Shown: piece after piece, positions 20,407 through 29,530 of the stretch
How the letters are laid out: every line of letters starts with the position of its first letter
How positions within the stretch are numbered: position 1 is the stretch's first letter
From: Burkholderia catarinensis
GTDB taxonomy: Bacteria > Pseudomonadota > Gammaproteobacteria > Burkholderiales > Burkholderiaceae
Direction: 5' to 3'
Length of the DNA stretch: 64,000 nucleotides
NCBI RefSeq assembly: GCF_001883705.2
Contig: NZ_MDEQ02000004.1
Span: forward strand, 310,001-374,000
Notes under the pieces: model-generated
Seen by the model: the letters and a program-made list of their open reading frames with translations, nothing else
The model's database searches: none
What the model was told of the DNA's origin: nothing
Position numbers and translations under genes: made by a program

Positions 20407-22491
20407 ATGGCAGTGGATTACTCGACTCGCGACGGCGTAGCCGTCATCACGCTCAACAATCCGCCCGTCAACGGGCTCGGCTTGTCGACCCGCCAGGGCG
20501 TCATGGACGCGCTCGATCGCGCCGCGCAGGATCCGTCGGTCACGGCGATCGTGCTGACCGGCGCGGGCCGTGCGTTCTCGGGCGGCGCGGACATCACCGA
20601 ATTCAATACACCGAAGGCGCTGCAGGAGCCGACGCTGCACACCGTGATCCGTGCGGTGGAAGCGAACGCGAAGCCCGTCGTCGCGGCGCTGCACAGCGTC
20701 GTGATGGGCGGCGGCCTCGAGCTTGCGCTCGGCGCGCACTACCGCGTCGCGGCGCCCGGCGCGCAGGTTGCGCTGCCCGAAGTGAAGCTCGGCCTGCTGC
20801 CGGGCGCGGGCGGCACGCAGCGCCTGCCGCGCGCGGTGGGGCTCGAAACCGCGCTGAACATGATCGTGTCGGGCGCGCCCGTGCCGTCGGAGCAGCTCGC
20901 GAAGAGCGGACTGTTCGACGAAATGGCCGACGGCGACCTGCTCGACGCGGCCGTCGCGTTCGCACGCAAGGTCGGCGCGCAGAAGGGGCCGCATCCGCGC
21001 GTGCGCGATCGCAAGATCGTCCACGAGAACGCGGCGGGCTTCATCCAGTTCGCGCGCAATTCCGCGCAGGCCGCCGCGCCGAATTTTCCCGCGCCGCACA
21101 AGTGCATCGATGCGATCGAGGCCGGCGTGCTGCACGGCTTCGACAAGGGTAGCGTCGCCGAGCGCGAGGGTTTCGTCGCGCTGATGATGACGCCGGAAAG
21201 CCGCGCGCTGCGCCATGCGTTCTTCGGCGAGCGCGCGGCGAGCAAGATTCCCGACGTGCCGGCCGATACGCCGCTGCGCGAGATCCGCCGCGTCGGCGTG
21301 ATCGGCGCGGGCACGATGGGCGGCGGGATCGCGATGAACTTCGTCAACGCGGGCCTGCCCGTCACGCTGCTCGAGACGAAACAGGAGGCGCTCGAGCGCG
21401 GGGTCGCGACGATCCGCAAGAACTACGACGCGCAGGTGAAAAAGGGCAAGCTCACGCAGGAGAAGCTCGACGCGCGCATGGCGCTGATCACGCCGACGCT
21501 GTCCTATGACGACCTGAAGGACGCCGACCTGATCGTCGAAGCCGTGTTCGAGGAACTCGGCGTGAAGGAGCAGGTGTTCACGAAGCTCGACGAAGTCGCG
21601 AAGGCGGGCGCGATCCTCGCGTCGAACACGTCGACGCTGGACGTCGACAAGATCGCGGCGTTCACGAAGCGTCCGCAGGACGTCGTCGGCATGCACTTCT
21701 TCAGCCCGGCGAACGTGATGAAGCTGCTCGAGGTCGTGCGCGGCGCGCAAACCGCGAAGGACGTGCTCGCGACCGTGATGGCCGTCGCGAAGAAGATCCG
21801 CAAGACGGCGGTCGTGTCGGGCGTGTGCGACGGCTTCATCGGCAACCGGATGATCGAGCAGTACATCCGCCAGGCGCTCTTCATGCTCGAGGAAGGCGCG
21901 TTGCCCGCGCAGGTCGACCGCGCGATCGAGAAATTCGGTTTCGCGATGGGGCCGTTCCGGATGAGCGACCTCGCCGGCAACGACATCGGCTGGGCGATCC
22001 GCAAGCGCCGCTACGTCGAGAAGCCCGATCTGCAGTACTCGAAGATCGCCGACCGGCTGTGCGAACAGGGCCGCTTCGGCCAGAAGACAGGCGCCGGCTG
22101 GTACGACTACGTGCCGGGCGAGCGCAAGGCGAAGCCGTCGTCGCTCGTCGACGAGATGGTCGTCGCGTATTCGAAGGAGCGCGGCGTCGAGCGGCGCAAG
22201 ATCGGCGACGACGAGATCGTCGAGCGGCTGGTATTTGCGCTCGTCAACGAAGGCGCGAAGATCCTCGAAGAGAAGATCGCGTCGAAAGCGTCCGACATCG
22301 ATATGGTCTACCTGACCGGCTATGGCTTCCCGCTGTGGCGCGGCGGCCCGATGCTGTACGCGGACGTGGTCGGCCTCTACAACGTCGAGCGCGCGATTCG
22401 CCGTTACGCGGCCGCGCCGAACGGCGACGCATGGCAGCTTGCGCCGTCGATCGCCGAGCGGGCGTCGGCCGGCCGAGGATTCAACGGCTGA
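20407..22491 (+). CDS. Bifunctional enoyl-CoA hydratase / 3-hydroxyacyl-CoA dehydrogenase
   Basis: A 694-residue FadB/FadJ-type enzyme. The N-terminal crotonase domain has FSGGADITEF and VVMGGGLELALGAHYR; the NAD-binding domain starts at about residue 297 (GVIGAGTMGGGIAMNF), with GMHFFSPANVMKLLEVV and the C-terminal KTGAGWYDY repeat. It performs hydration and oxidation in beta-oxidation. The start MAVDYST at 20407 follows GGAGGCAGGC; an in-frame ATG at 20389 is less well placed. The matching thiolase is 1.9 kb downstream, separated by pncA and the TnpB element. Confidence 0.94.
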   Translation: MAVDYSTRDGVAVITLNNPPVNGLGLSTRQGVMDALDRAAQDPSVTAIVLTGAGRAFSGGADITEFNTPKALQEPTLHTVIRAVEANAKPVVAALHSVVMGGGLELALGAHYRVAAPGAQVALPEVKLGLLPGAGGTQRLPRAVGLETALNMIVSGAPVPSEQLAKSGLFDEMADGDLLDAAVAFARKVGAQKGPHPRVRDRKIVHENAAGFIQFARNSAQAAAPNFPAPHKCIDAIEAGVLHGFDKGSVAEREGFVALMMTPESRALRHAFFGERAASKIPDVPADTPLREIRRVGVIGAGTMGGGIAMNFVNAGLPVTLLETKQEALERGVATIRKNYDAQVKKGKLTQEKLDARMALITPTLSYDDLKDADLIVEAVFEELGVKEQVFTKLDEVAKAGAILASNTSTLDVDKIAAFTKRPQDVVGMHFFSPANVMKLLEVVRGAQTAKDVLATVMAVAKKIRKTAVVSGVCDGFIGNRMIEQYIRQALFMLEEGALPAQVDRAIEKFGFAMGPFRMSDLAGNDIGWAIRKRRYVEKPDLQYSKIADRLCEQGRFGQKTGAGWYDYVPGERKAKPSSLVDEMVVAYSKERGVERRKIGDDEIVERLVFALVNEGAKILEEKIASKASDIDMVYLTGYGFPLWRGGPMLYADVVGLYNVERAIRRYAAAPNGDAWQLAPSIAERASAGRGFNG

Positions 22492-22533
22492 CGTGCCGGA
22501 TCGCGGCACGACCGATATTGCAGGAGAAACGCA

Positions 22534-22690
22534 TTGACGTCCTCCGCCGCCTAAAGGCTGCGGATTCCCACACCAGGCGATGCACGTCCGCATCGGAGAA
22601 TGTTCAGCGCAGCGTTGATATCACGATCATGTGCGACACCACAGCTACTGCAGGCCCACTCTCTTACTCGCAGTCCCGCGATACCTTTCG
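22534..22690 (-). ncRNA. Expected omega (guide) RNA of TnpB
   Basis: In TnpB elements the guide RNA scaffold is encoded by the 3' end of tnpB and the right end, with the guide read from flanking DNA. By analogy the scaffold would cover the end of tnpB and the right-end hairpin here, and the guide would come from bases just below 22,534 (upstream of the former pncA leader). This is inferred from family organisation, not from a sequence match. Confidence 0.35.
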
Positions 22691-23603
22691 GTCGCGTCGT
22701 GCTGTCTTTCGACCCGCACGCCGAACAGGACTGGGTGGAACCGCTTTCGTCGACTTCCTCGAACGTGGCCCCGTGCGCCATCGCTTTGTAACGGAGCTTG
22801 TTTCGGAAGGACGACCAGGATGCGTCGTAGGCGCTCTTCGCCATCCTGGTTCTGGCGAGTTTCGCCGCCGACACGTTGCCGACTGCGATGTAGTCGAAGC
22901 GCCGTACCAGTTCAAGCGCGAGCTTGTGCTGGAAATCGGCGCGCGCATTCGCGACCTTGGCGTACAGCGTCGCGATATGCCGCTTGTGCTTACGCGCTCG
23001 CTGAGCTTTCGCGAGCTTCTCGGCCGCGCGCCGTCCGAACCGGTCGTTGGGCAGCTTCTCGCCAGTCGAAAGTGTGGCGAAGTCTTTCAGGCCGAGATCG
23101 ATGCCGACACCGGAACGGATCGGGCGAGCCTGAACATCGAGCATCTCGATCACGATGTTGAGAAACCAGTTGCCGCGCGCATCCTGCGCAAAGTTGGTTC
23201 CGTCCTTGATCTTGCCGTCGGGAAGTGGCCGGCTACTGAACACGCGGAAGGTGTTGCCGGCGAAGCGGAACGCGTCGCCTTCGCGCTTCAGGTCTCGGCC
23301 CTTCAGCGGCACCCAGCCCAGCGATTTCCTGCCGCGATAGCGCAGGTAAGGCCGACGGTGCTGACTGCGCGACTTCGCGTATTGCTCGCACGTCGCGTTG
23401 ATCGTGCCGGAGTGGATGCCGAGCGCCTTGCTGCTCCCCGTCGTCAGCACGTTCAGATCGAATCCCGTCGGCCACTTCTTGCTCCACTTGAGCGCGTGCT
23501 TCTGCGTGTCGTTGCAGAAGTTCCAGACGTAGTTCACCGCACGGCTCTGCTTGTTAAGCAGTCCGTTGAGCGACTTCACGCGGTAGCGGTAGACAAGAAT
23601 CAT
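22551..23603 (-). CDS. tnpB: RNA-guided endonuclease TnpB
   Basis: A 350-residue Cas12 ancestor that cuts DNA under omega-RNA guidance and helps the element persist. RuvC-I is D169 in GVGIDLGLKDFATLS and RuvC-III is D328 in HDRDINAALN; the zinc finger uses C293/C296 and C318/C321. At the usual RuvC-II position (YIAVGNVSAAKLA, residue 242) the glutamate is replaced by Gly; E286 in VDESGSTQSC may take its place. Length is slightly below the common 380-400, mainly at the N-terminus, but both ends look intact. Without tnpA it would need a partner transposase. Confidence 0.93.
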   Translation of the reverse strand: MILVYRYRVKSLNGLLNKQSRAVNYVWNFCNDTQKHALKWSKKWPTGFDLNVLTTGSSKALGIHSGTINATCEQYAKSRSQHRRPYLRYRGRKSLGWVPLKGRDLKREGDAFRFAGNTFRVFSSRPLPDGKIKDGTNFAQDARGNWFLNIVIEMLDVQARPIRSGVGIDLGLKDFATLSTGEKLPNDRFGRRAAEKLAKAQRARKHKRHIATLYAKVANARADFQHKLALELVRRFDYIAVGNVSAAKLARTRMAKSAYDASWSSFRNKLRYKAMAHGATFEEVDESGSTQSCSACGSKDSTTRPKGIAGLRVREWACSSCGVAHDRDINAALNILRCGRASPGVGIRSL

Positions 23604-23695
23604 GCCGGTGATCCTAACCCGGGGAAGAAGCTCCCTGTCAACAGCACGCCTTTCATTCCCGCCATCAATGGCGGGGTTTCTCGGAGCAAATTCTG

Positions 23696-24328
23696 ATGAA
23701 ACGCACCGACGACGTACTGCTCGTGATCGACGTGCAATACGACTTCATGCCGGGCGGCGCGCTCGCGGTGCCGGACGGCGACGCGGTCGTGCCGGTGATC
23801 AACGCGCTGGCGCAACGCTTCGACCAGGTCGTGCTGACGCAGGACTGGCACCCGCGCGAGCACGTGTCGTTCGCGGCGAACCATCCGGGCCGCGAGCCGT
23901 TCTCCACGCTCGCGCTGCCGTATGGCGAGCAGGTGTTGTGGCCCGTGCACTGCGTGCAGGACACCAACGGCGCGGCGCTGCATCGCGATCTCGACATCCC
24001 GCAGGCGCGGCTCGTGATCCGCAAGGGCGGCGACGCGCAGGTCGACAGCTACTCCGCGTTCGTCGAAGCCGACCGCACGACGCGCACGGGGCTCGCGGGC
24101 TATCTGCGCGAGCTCGGTGCGAAGCGCGTGTGGTGCTGCGGGCTCGCGACCGACTATTGCGTTGCGTGGTCGGCGCTCGATGCACGCGCGGCCGGTTTCG
24201 AAGCCGCGGTGATCAACGACGCGTGCCGCGCCATCGACCTGAACGGGTCGCTCGCGCACGCATGGCAGCAGATGCAGGCAGCGGGCGTCGCGCATGTGAC
24301 GTCCGCGGGCGCACGCCCGGCGGCGTAG
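23696..24328 (+). CDS. pncA: Nicotinamidase / pyrazinamidase
   Basis: Hydrolyses nicotinamide to nicotinate in NAD salvage and also activates pyrazinamide. The 210-residue isochorismatase-fold protein has the catalytic triad D12 (VIDVQYDFMPGG), K110 (VIRKG) and C155 (GLATDYCVAWSA), with metal ligands in TQDWHPREH. The start is directly beside the left end of the TnpB element; CGGAG 10 bases before the ATG may serve as the ribosome site. Another good site, AGGAGA at 22,522-22,527, lies on the far side of the element and may be the original. Confidence 0.95.
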   Translation: MKRTDDVLLVIDVQYDFMPGGALAVPDGDAVVPVINALAQRFDQVVLTQDWHPREHVSFAANHPGREPFSTLALPYGEQVLWPVHCVQDTNGAALHRDLDIPQARLVIRKGGDAQVDSYSAFVEADRTTRTGLAGYLRELGAKRVWCCGLATDYCVAWSALDARAAGFEAAVINDACRAIDLNGSLAHAWQQMQAAGVAHVTSAGARPAA

Positions 24329-24383
24329 CGCATTTCCCATCCGAAACAGACCCTGACATGAAGCAGGACCGAAGGAGACTCGC

Positions 24384-25562
24384 ATGACCGAAGCCGTAAT
24401 CGTATCGACCGCACGCACGCCGCTGGCGAAATCCTGGCGCGGCGCATTCAACATGACGCACGGCGCGACCCTCGGCGGCCACGCGGTCGCGGCCGCGCTC
24501 GAACGCGCGAAACTCGACCCCGCACGCGTCGAGGATGTGATCATGGGCTGCGCGAACCCCGAAGGGGCGACCGGCGCGAACATCGCGCGGCAGATCGCGC
24601 TGCGCGCCGGGCTGCCGGTGACCGTGCCGGGGATGACGGTGAACCGTTTCTGCTCGTCGGGGCTGCAGACCATCGCGTTGGCTGCGCAGCGGATCATCGC
24701 GGGCGAAGGCGACGTGTATGTCGCGGGCGGCGTCGAATCGATCTCGTGCGTGCAGAACGAGATGAACCAGCACATGATCCGGGAAGGCTGGCTCGTCGAG
24801 CACAAGCCCGAGATCTACTGGAACATGCTGCAGACGGCCGAGAACGTCGCGAAGCGCTACGGGATCGCGAAGGAGCGGCAGGACGAGTATGGCGTGCAGT
24901 CGCAACTGCGGGCCGCGGCTGCCCAGGAAGCCGGGCGCTTTCGCGACGAGATCGTGCCGATCACCGTGCTCGCGGGCATCGCCGACAAGGCGACGGGCCG
25001 CCTGTTCACGAAGGAAGTGACGGTATCGGCCGACGAAGGCATTCGCCCCGACACGACGCTCGAAGGCGTGTCGAAGATCCGTTCGGCCGTGCCGGGCGGC
25101 GTGATCACCGCCGGCAATGCGAGCCAGTTCTCGGACGGCGCGTCGGCATGCGTCGTGATGAGCGCCGATGCGGCGCAGCGCGAAGGGCTGCAGCCGCTGG
25201 GCGTGTTCCGCGGCTTCGCGGTGGCCGGCTGCGAACCGGACGAGATGGGCATCGGCCCCGTGTTCGCGGTGCCCAAGCTGCTGAAGCAGGCGGGGCTGAA
25301 GGTCGACGACATCGGCCTGTGGGAGCTGAACGAAGCGTTCGCTGTGCAGGTGCTGTACTGCCGCGACACGCTCGGGATTCCTGAGGATCGCCTGAACGTG
25401 AACGGCGGCGCGATCGCGGTCGGCCATCCGTACGGCGTGTCGGGCGCGCGCCTGACGGGCCATGCGCTGATCGAAGGCAAGCGGCGCGGCGTGAAGTATG
25501 TGGTCGTCACGATGTGCATCGGCGGCGGTCAGGGCGCGGCCGGCCTGTTCGAAATCATCTGA
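24384..25562 (+). CDS. Acetyl-CoA C-acyltransferase (thiolase)
   Basis: Final step of beta-oxidation: thiolytic release of acetyl-CoA. The 392-residue product has the acyl-carrying cysteine C90 in [12 protein letters not shown], the histidine H348 in [10 protein letters not shown] and the second cysteine C378 in [10 protein letters not shown]. The ribosome site GAAGGAGA precedes the ATG. It could also act biosynthetically, but the neighbouring acyl-CoA synthetase and hydroxyacyl-CoA dehydrogenase favour degradation. Confidence 0.95.
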   Translation: MTEAVIVSTARTPLAKSWRGAFNMTHGATLGGHAVAAALERAKLDPARVEDVIMGCANPEGATGANIARQIALRAGLPVTVPGMTVNRFCSSGLQTIALAAQRIIAGEGDVYVAGGVESISCVQNEMNQHMIREGWLVEHKPEIYWNMLQTAENVAKRYGIAKERQDEYGVQSQLRAAAAQEAGRFRDEIVPITVLAGIADKATGRLFTKEVTVSADEGIRPDTTLEGVSKIRSAVPGGVITAGNASQFSDGASACVVMSADAAQREGLQPLGVFRGFAVAGCEPDEMGIGPVFAVPKLLKQAGLKVDDIGLWELNEAFAVQVLYCRDTLGIPEDRLNVNGGAIAVGHPYGVSGARLTGHALIEGKRRGVKYVVVTMCIGGGQGAAGLFEII

Positions 25563-25825
25563 CCTTTGTCGGGCGGCGGCCGCGGTTCCGCTTCGGCGAT
25601 GCCGGCGGCCGCGGCTTGAATCGGCGCGGCAGGGGCGGGTGATTCGGAACGAACGGGAAACAAAAGGCAGGCACCCGGCAATGCCGTTTCCCCTTACTTG
25701 TCAAACGAATTGCCCCACCTATACTTGCTCTGACATTTGCCTTTCGGCATGATGGGCCGGATCGTGCATTGCACGATCCGTGCCGCGAAGATTCGAACCA
25801 ACGCAGCAGACCGACCGGGGACCGA

Positions 25826-27226
25826 ATGAGTACGACCTATGCAGCCGGGGAACCGCCGCGTGTCGTCAGCGCGGCCGCGAGGCTCTACGCGAGATGCCTG
25901 CTGATCGGATTCGCGTTGCTGCCCGCCTATCTGATCGCCTATCTGTGGGTTTTCGGCGACCCGCACGTCGTGTTCGAGAACCACGCGTTCCATGAACTCG
26001 CGATCGCGGCCGCGACCCTCGAGGGCGCGTTCGTCACCTACGTGACGTGGGTGTGCTACCGGTCGTCCGGCGAGCCGCTGCTGCGCTGGCTGACGCTCGG
26101 CTTTCTCGGCTTCGCGATGATCTATGCGCTGCACGGTGCCTTCACCGGGATGGCGCACCACAATATCTGGCTGTTCCTGTTGTACGGTCCCGCGTCGCGG
26201 CTCGTGATGTCGATCCTGCTGCTCACCGGCCTGCTGTCGTATTCGCGCCCGCCTGATCGCATCGAGAAGCGCACGAGTGTGTGGACGTGGCTGCCGTGGA
26301 TCGTGTTCTTCGTGATCGTCAACGTGGCCGTTGCGTACATTGCGTATTCGCCGGTTGCCGGTGCGCCGGGCACGCGACTGTCGATGGAAGGCGGCGCGCT
26401 CGTGTTCTCGCTGCTGAACGTCGGCGTGCTGCTCGCGCGGCGGATCCGCTCGCCGCTGATGGTGATCTATGGCATGTCGATCATGGCGTTCGCGCTGTCG
26501 TCGCTCGCGTTCATTCTCGGCAAGCCGTGGAATCACATGTGGTGGCTCGCGCACGCGATTTTCGCCGGCGGCTTCTTCCTGCTCAGCTACGGCGTCGTGC
26601 AGGCGCTGCAGACGACGCGCTCGTTCTCGGCGATCTACAGCCAGGAAGACCTGATGAGCCGGCTGTCGGAATCGATGGCGCGCGCCGAGAGCGCGCTGCA
26701 GGAACTGCGGCGTACGAACCAGAAGCTCGAATACATGGCCGCGACCGATCCGATGACGGGCGCGTCGAACCGCCGGCAGTTCATCGCGCAGGTCGAGCGC
26801 GAGATGGTGCGGGCCGAGCGCGACGGCACGCCGTTTTGCCTGCTCGCGCTCGATCTCGACAATTTCAAGAACATCAACGATGCATACGGGCACCAGATCG
26901 GCGACGAGGTGCTGCGCGGCGTCGTGCGCCAGTGCCTCGACGCGATCCGGCCGGCGGGCGGGCTCGCGCGGGTCGGCGGCGAGGAGTTCATGGCGCTGCT
27001 GCCGGAAATGCCGCTCGAAGGCGCGCGGATGACGGCCGAGCGCGTGCGCTCGTCGATCGCGAGTTCGCCGTTCGGGCTGGACTTCAAGCGCGTGCAGGTG
27101 ACGGTCAGCGTCGGCGTCGCGCAATATGGAGTGGACGGCAGCACGGTCGATGCGTTGCTGCGCGTGGTCGACGATCGGTTGTACCAGGCGAAGCGGGAAG
27201 GGCGGAACCGGGTCGTGTCGCGGTGA
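25826..27226 (+). CDS. Membrane-bound diguanylate cyclase
   Basis: Makes cyclic di-GMP. The first about 270 of 466 residues hold seven or eight hydrophobic segments, then a short coiled linker (SESMARAESALQELRRTNQKLEY) and a GGDEF domain with the active motif GGEEF at residues 384-388 and the substrate motif LDLDNFKNINDAYGH. The inhibitory site RxxD expected just upstream of GGEEF is absent (AGGLARV), so product feedback may be missing. Start MSTTYAAG at 25826 follows CCGGGG; the frame opens 19 codons earlier. The sensed signal is unknown. Confidence 0.93.
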   Translation: MSTTYAAGEPPRVVSAAARLYARCLLIGFALLPAYLIAYLWVFGDPHVVFENHAFHELAIAAATLEGAFVTYVTWVCYRSSGEPLLRWLTLGFLGFAMIYALHGAFTGMAHHNIWLFLLYGPASRLVMSILLLTGLLSYSRPPDRIEKRTSVWTWLPWIVFFVIVNVAVAYIAYSPVAGAPGTRLSMEGGALVFSLLNVGVLLARRIRSPLMVIYGMSIMAFALSSLAFILGKPWNHMWWLAHAIFAGGFFLLSYGVVQALQTTRSFSAIYSQEDLMSRLSESMARAESALQELRRTNQKLEYMAATDPMTGASNRRQFIAQVEREMVRAERDGTPFCLLALDLDNFKNINDAYGHQIGDEVLRGVVRQCLDAIRPAGGLARVGGEEFMALLPEMPLEGARMTAERVRSSIASSPFGLDFKRVQVTVSVGVAQYGVDGSTVDALLRVVDDRLYQAKREGRNRVVSR

Positions 27227-27322
27227 AGAGGGTTCGGGCGGCACGCCGGCGCCAGTGATCGGTTGCGGTGGGTTCGGCAACGCGGTCGTGCGGAAGAAGC
27301 GCCGATCGATTCAATCCGACCG

Positions 27323-27355
27323 AAACCCCGGAGGCGGCAGCGCCCCCGGGGCTTT
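27323..27355. terminator. Terminator-like hairpin between convergent genes
   Basis: CCCCGG (27326-27331) and CCGGGG (27346-27351) with flanking A and T tracts, in the 160-base gap between the convergent diguanylate cyclase and lipoprotein genes. Probably bidirectional but with a short stem. Confidence 0.5.
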
Positions 27356-27388
27356 GGCATGCTCGGCCGGCCCGCGCCGGGCGATGTG

Positions 27389-29530
27389 CTATGGCGATGC
27401 CACGGCCGCCGCGTTCTTCGGCTGCGCGTCCTGCATGCGCTGCGACGCCTGCCACCAGTATTTGCCCGCGCGCTGCTGCGGATCGCGGATCGCGAGATAC
27501 GTCGTACTCCAGAGCTGCGCCGCATTGGCTTCGGTCGCATCCGCGCTGCGCGTGCCGAACGCATCGGTCTGGTACTGGCCGTTCACGTAGGACCACGTCC
27601 ACATTTCCGACGTCCGCATGTCGCGTCCGTTCGAGATCACCTGCCAGATCGTCTGCCGCGCCTGCGTGAGCAGCGTGCGTGTCGTGGTCGACAGGTCCTG
27701 GCGCGCGAGCTGGCGATCGAGCCCGGCCACCCACATCGCCTGCTGCCAAGACCAGATCACCGTGCCGTGATACGCGGAGCTCGTGAACTTGGGCCACAGC
27801 GACGGGTTCGCATACGCCGGGTTCGCGATCAGCATCCCGGCATCGGTCACGAGCCCGGCCGGGAACGGCCGCGTGACGTCGGTGACGATCCGCTGGAGCT
27901 GGTCGTCCGGTGGCGTGCCGAACAGCAGCGCGAAGCCGCCGTCCGAATTCATCACCGGAACGGGATTGCCCTGCTGATCGAGCGACAGCGCGTAGAACGC
28001 CAGCGGTGCGCCGGGCGCGGCGCCGGCCGGCACGCCGGCGGACGGCGCATAGGCCGACACGTCGGTGGCCGCCTGTGCGGCCGGCACGCTGACCTGGAAC
28101 AGCGGCGGCGCCTGCGTTTCCCACGTGGCGGCCTGGCTTGCCGTGCTGGTGAGCGTCGCGCGCTGTGCGGCATCCAGGTACGGATCGAGCAGGCCGCGCG
28201 TGAGGAACGCGTTCGCCGCGCGCAACGCGGCCGGCACGAGCACCGCGTTCACGTCGTACGGGTAGACGCCGCCGCCGAGCCCGTCGGTACTGTCGCGCCA
28301 GTTGCCGACGATCTCGCCGGGCCGCAGGTGGATCAGGTTCGCGACCGACGGCTGCTGCGCGAACGGCTGCGCGGTCGTCGCGACGTGCAGCAGGTTGACG
28401 ACCAGGCGGCTGCCGTTGGTCTGCCCGTCGCTGCCGCGCTGCGCCAGATACGCAGCTGCGCGGGCCTGGCCGCGCGTATCGTCGATCAGCCAAGCGGCCG
28501 CGATCGGCGCGAGCAGGTAGTCGCTGTCGATCATCTTGTAGTCGTAGGTCGGTGTCGGATCGTTCGGCCGCCCGTTCTTCTGGTTGTCGATCAGCGCGAA
28601 TTCGCCGATGCCTTCCTCGTGCGCGACCTTGCCGTCGGCCGACAGCCGGCTCAGTACCGACGACAGGCCGGCCTCGATCGCCGCAGGTTCGAGCACGGGC
28701 ATCAGCATGCGGACCGAGATCAGCGTATCGCGGCCGAAGTACGTGTCGTACTGCCACGAGCCGGCCAGCAGCTTGTCGTGGAAGCTCAGGAATTCGAGCA
28801 CGTTCTGGCTCACCGGGTCGGGGTTCACGGACGGCGCGAGCAGATCGGCGCGCGTGATCGGCGACAAAGGCGTCTCGCCCGACAGCGCATCGACATGCAA
28901 CTTCAGCGTGTGCGAGCCCGCCGGCGCGCTCAGCACGAGCTTGCCGCCCGCTGCCGGCGCGATGCTGCCGCCGTCGCGCAGCGTGATGCGCAGCGCATAG
29001 CCGGGCGCGCCGTCGATCCGGTCGCGTTGCCATTGCGCGGCGCTGCCCTGGACCGTCGGCGCAGTGACGACCTGCTGCGGGATCGTCGCACCGCCGTTGA
29101 AGTCGCGCAGGAAGCGCACGTTGCTGAGCACGCCCTGGCGGATCGTCAGCGTGCTGGTGTCCACCGATACGTCGGCGCCGATGCCGTACAGCGGGCGGCC
29201 GTGCGGGTCGGGGGCCGACAGCGCGGACGGCGGCGTGTCGAGGCTCCAGTTCACGGGCTGCGCGGTGTCGTCGAACCACAGCCCGGTGCCGCTGTTGCCG
29301 GCGGGGAAAACCACGAGCAGGCGGGGTTTCGTCGATGACCGGGCCAGCAGGTGCGCGGCGACCTTGTCCTGCCGGTAGAACGCGTTGATCTGGCCGCCGG
29401 TGTCCATGCGGAACGACAGCGCGGCGTTGTGCGACGGCGTGCCGCTCGACTGGACGTCGTCGTCGTTGCAGGCCGCAAGCAGGCCGGCGCAGACCAACCC
29501 GAGACACAGCGACTTCGCAAGGCGATGCAT
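27389..29530 (-). CDS. Exported lipoprotein resembling a six-hairpin glycosidase
   Basis: A 713-residue protein with a lipoprotein signal (GLLAAC, lipidated Cys21). Residues about 270-700 show helical repeats with glycosidase-like landmarks: FGRDTLISVRMLMP, GKVAHEEGIGEFA, TYDYKMIDSDYLL, and SSAYHGTVIWSWQQAMW. These resemble the alpha/alpha-barrel of glycogen-debranching-type or GH15/GH63-type enzymes, with an acid in EEGIGE as a candidate catalytic residue. The N-terminal part would be a beta-sandwich. Substrate unknown; probably a cell-surface or periplasmic glycan. It is alone between convergent and AT-rich neighbours. Confidence 0.65.
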   Translation of the reverse strand: MHRLAKSLCLGLVCAGLLAACNDDDVQSSGTPSHNAALSFRMDTGGQINAFYRQDKVAAHLLARSSTKPRLLVVFPAGNSGTGLWFDDTAQPVNWSLDTPPSALSAPDPHGRPLYGIGADVSVDTSTLTIRQGVLSNVRFLRDFNGGATIPQQVVTAPTVQGSAAQWQRDRIDGAPGYALRITLRDGGSIAPAAGGKLVLSAPAGSHTLKLHVDALSGETPLSPITRADLLAPSVNPDPVSQNVLEFLSFHDKLLAGSWQYDTYFGRDTLISVRMLMPVLEPAAIEAGLSSVLSRLSADGKVAHEEGIGEFALIDNQKNGRPNDPTPTYDYKMIDSDYLLAPIAAAWLIDDTRGQARAAAYLAQRGSDGQTNGSRLVVNLLHVATTAQPFAQQPSVANLIHLRPGEIVGNWRDSTDGLGGGVYPYDVNAVLVPAALRAANAFLTRGLLDPYLDAAQRATLTSTASQAATWETQAPPLFQVSVPAAQAATDVSAYAPSAGVPAGAAPGAPLAFYALSLDQQGNPVPVMNSDGGFALLFGTPPDDQLQRIVTDVTRPFPAGLVTDAGMLIANPAYANPSLWPKFTSSAYHGTVIWSWQQAMWVAGLDRQLARQDLSTTTRTLLTQARQTIWQVISNGRDMRTSEMWTWSYVNGQYQTDAFGTRSADATEANAAQLWSTTYLAIRDPQQRAGKYWWQASQRMQDAQPKNAAAVASP

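Larger units (their letters stand above)
22534..23676 (-). mobile_element. IS200/IS605-type element carrying only tnpB
   Basis: The right end on the minus strand is a hairpin (22544-22563, arms CCGCcGCC/GGCtGCGG with one mismatch) followed by terminal TCAA (complement of 22534-22537), as in the IS605 group. The left end has a perfect 8-bp hairpin CCCGCCAT/ATGGCGGG at 23658-23675. The exact left boundary is uncertain by about 10 bases. No Y1 transposase (tnpA) is present, so it is a non-autonomous IS1341-like element. No target duplication is expected for this group. Confidence 0.75.
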
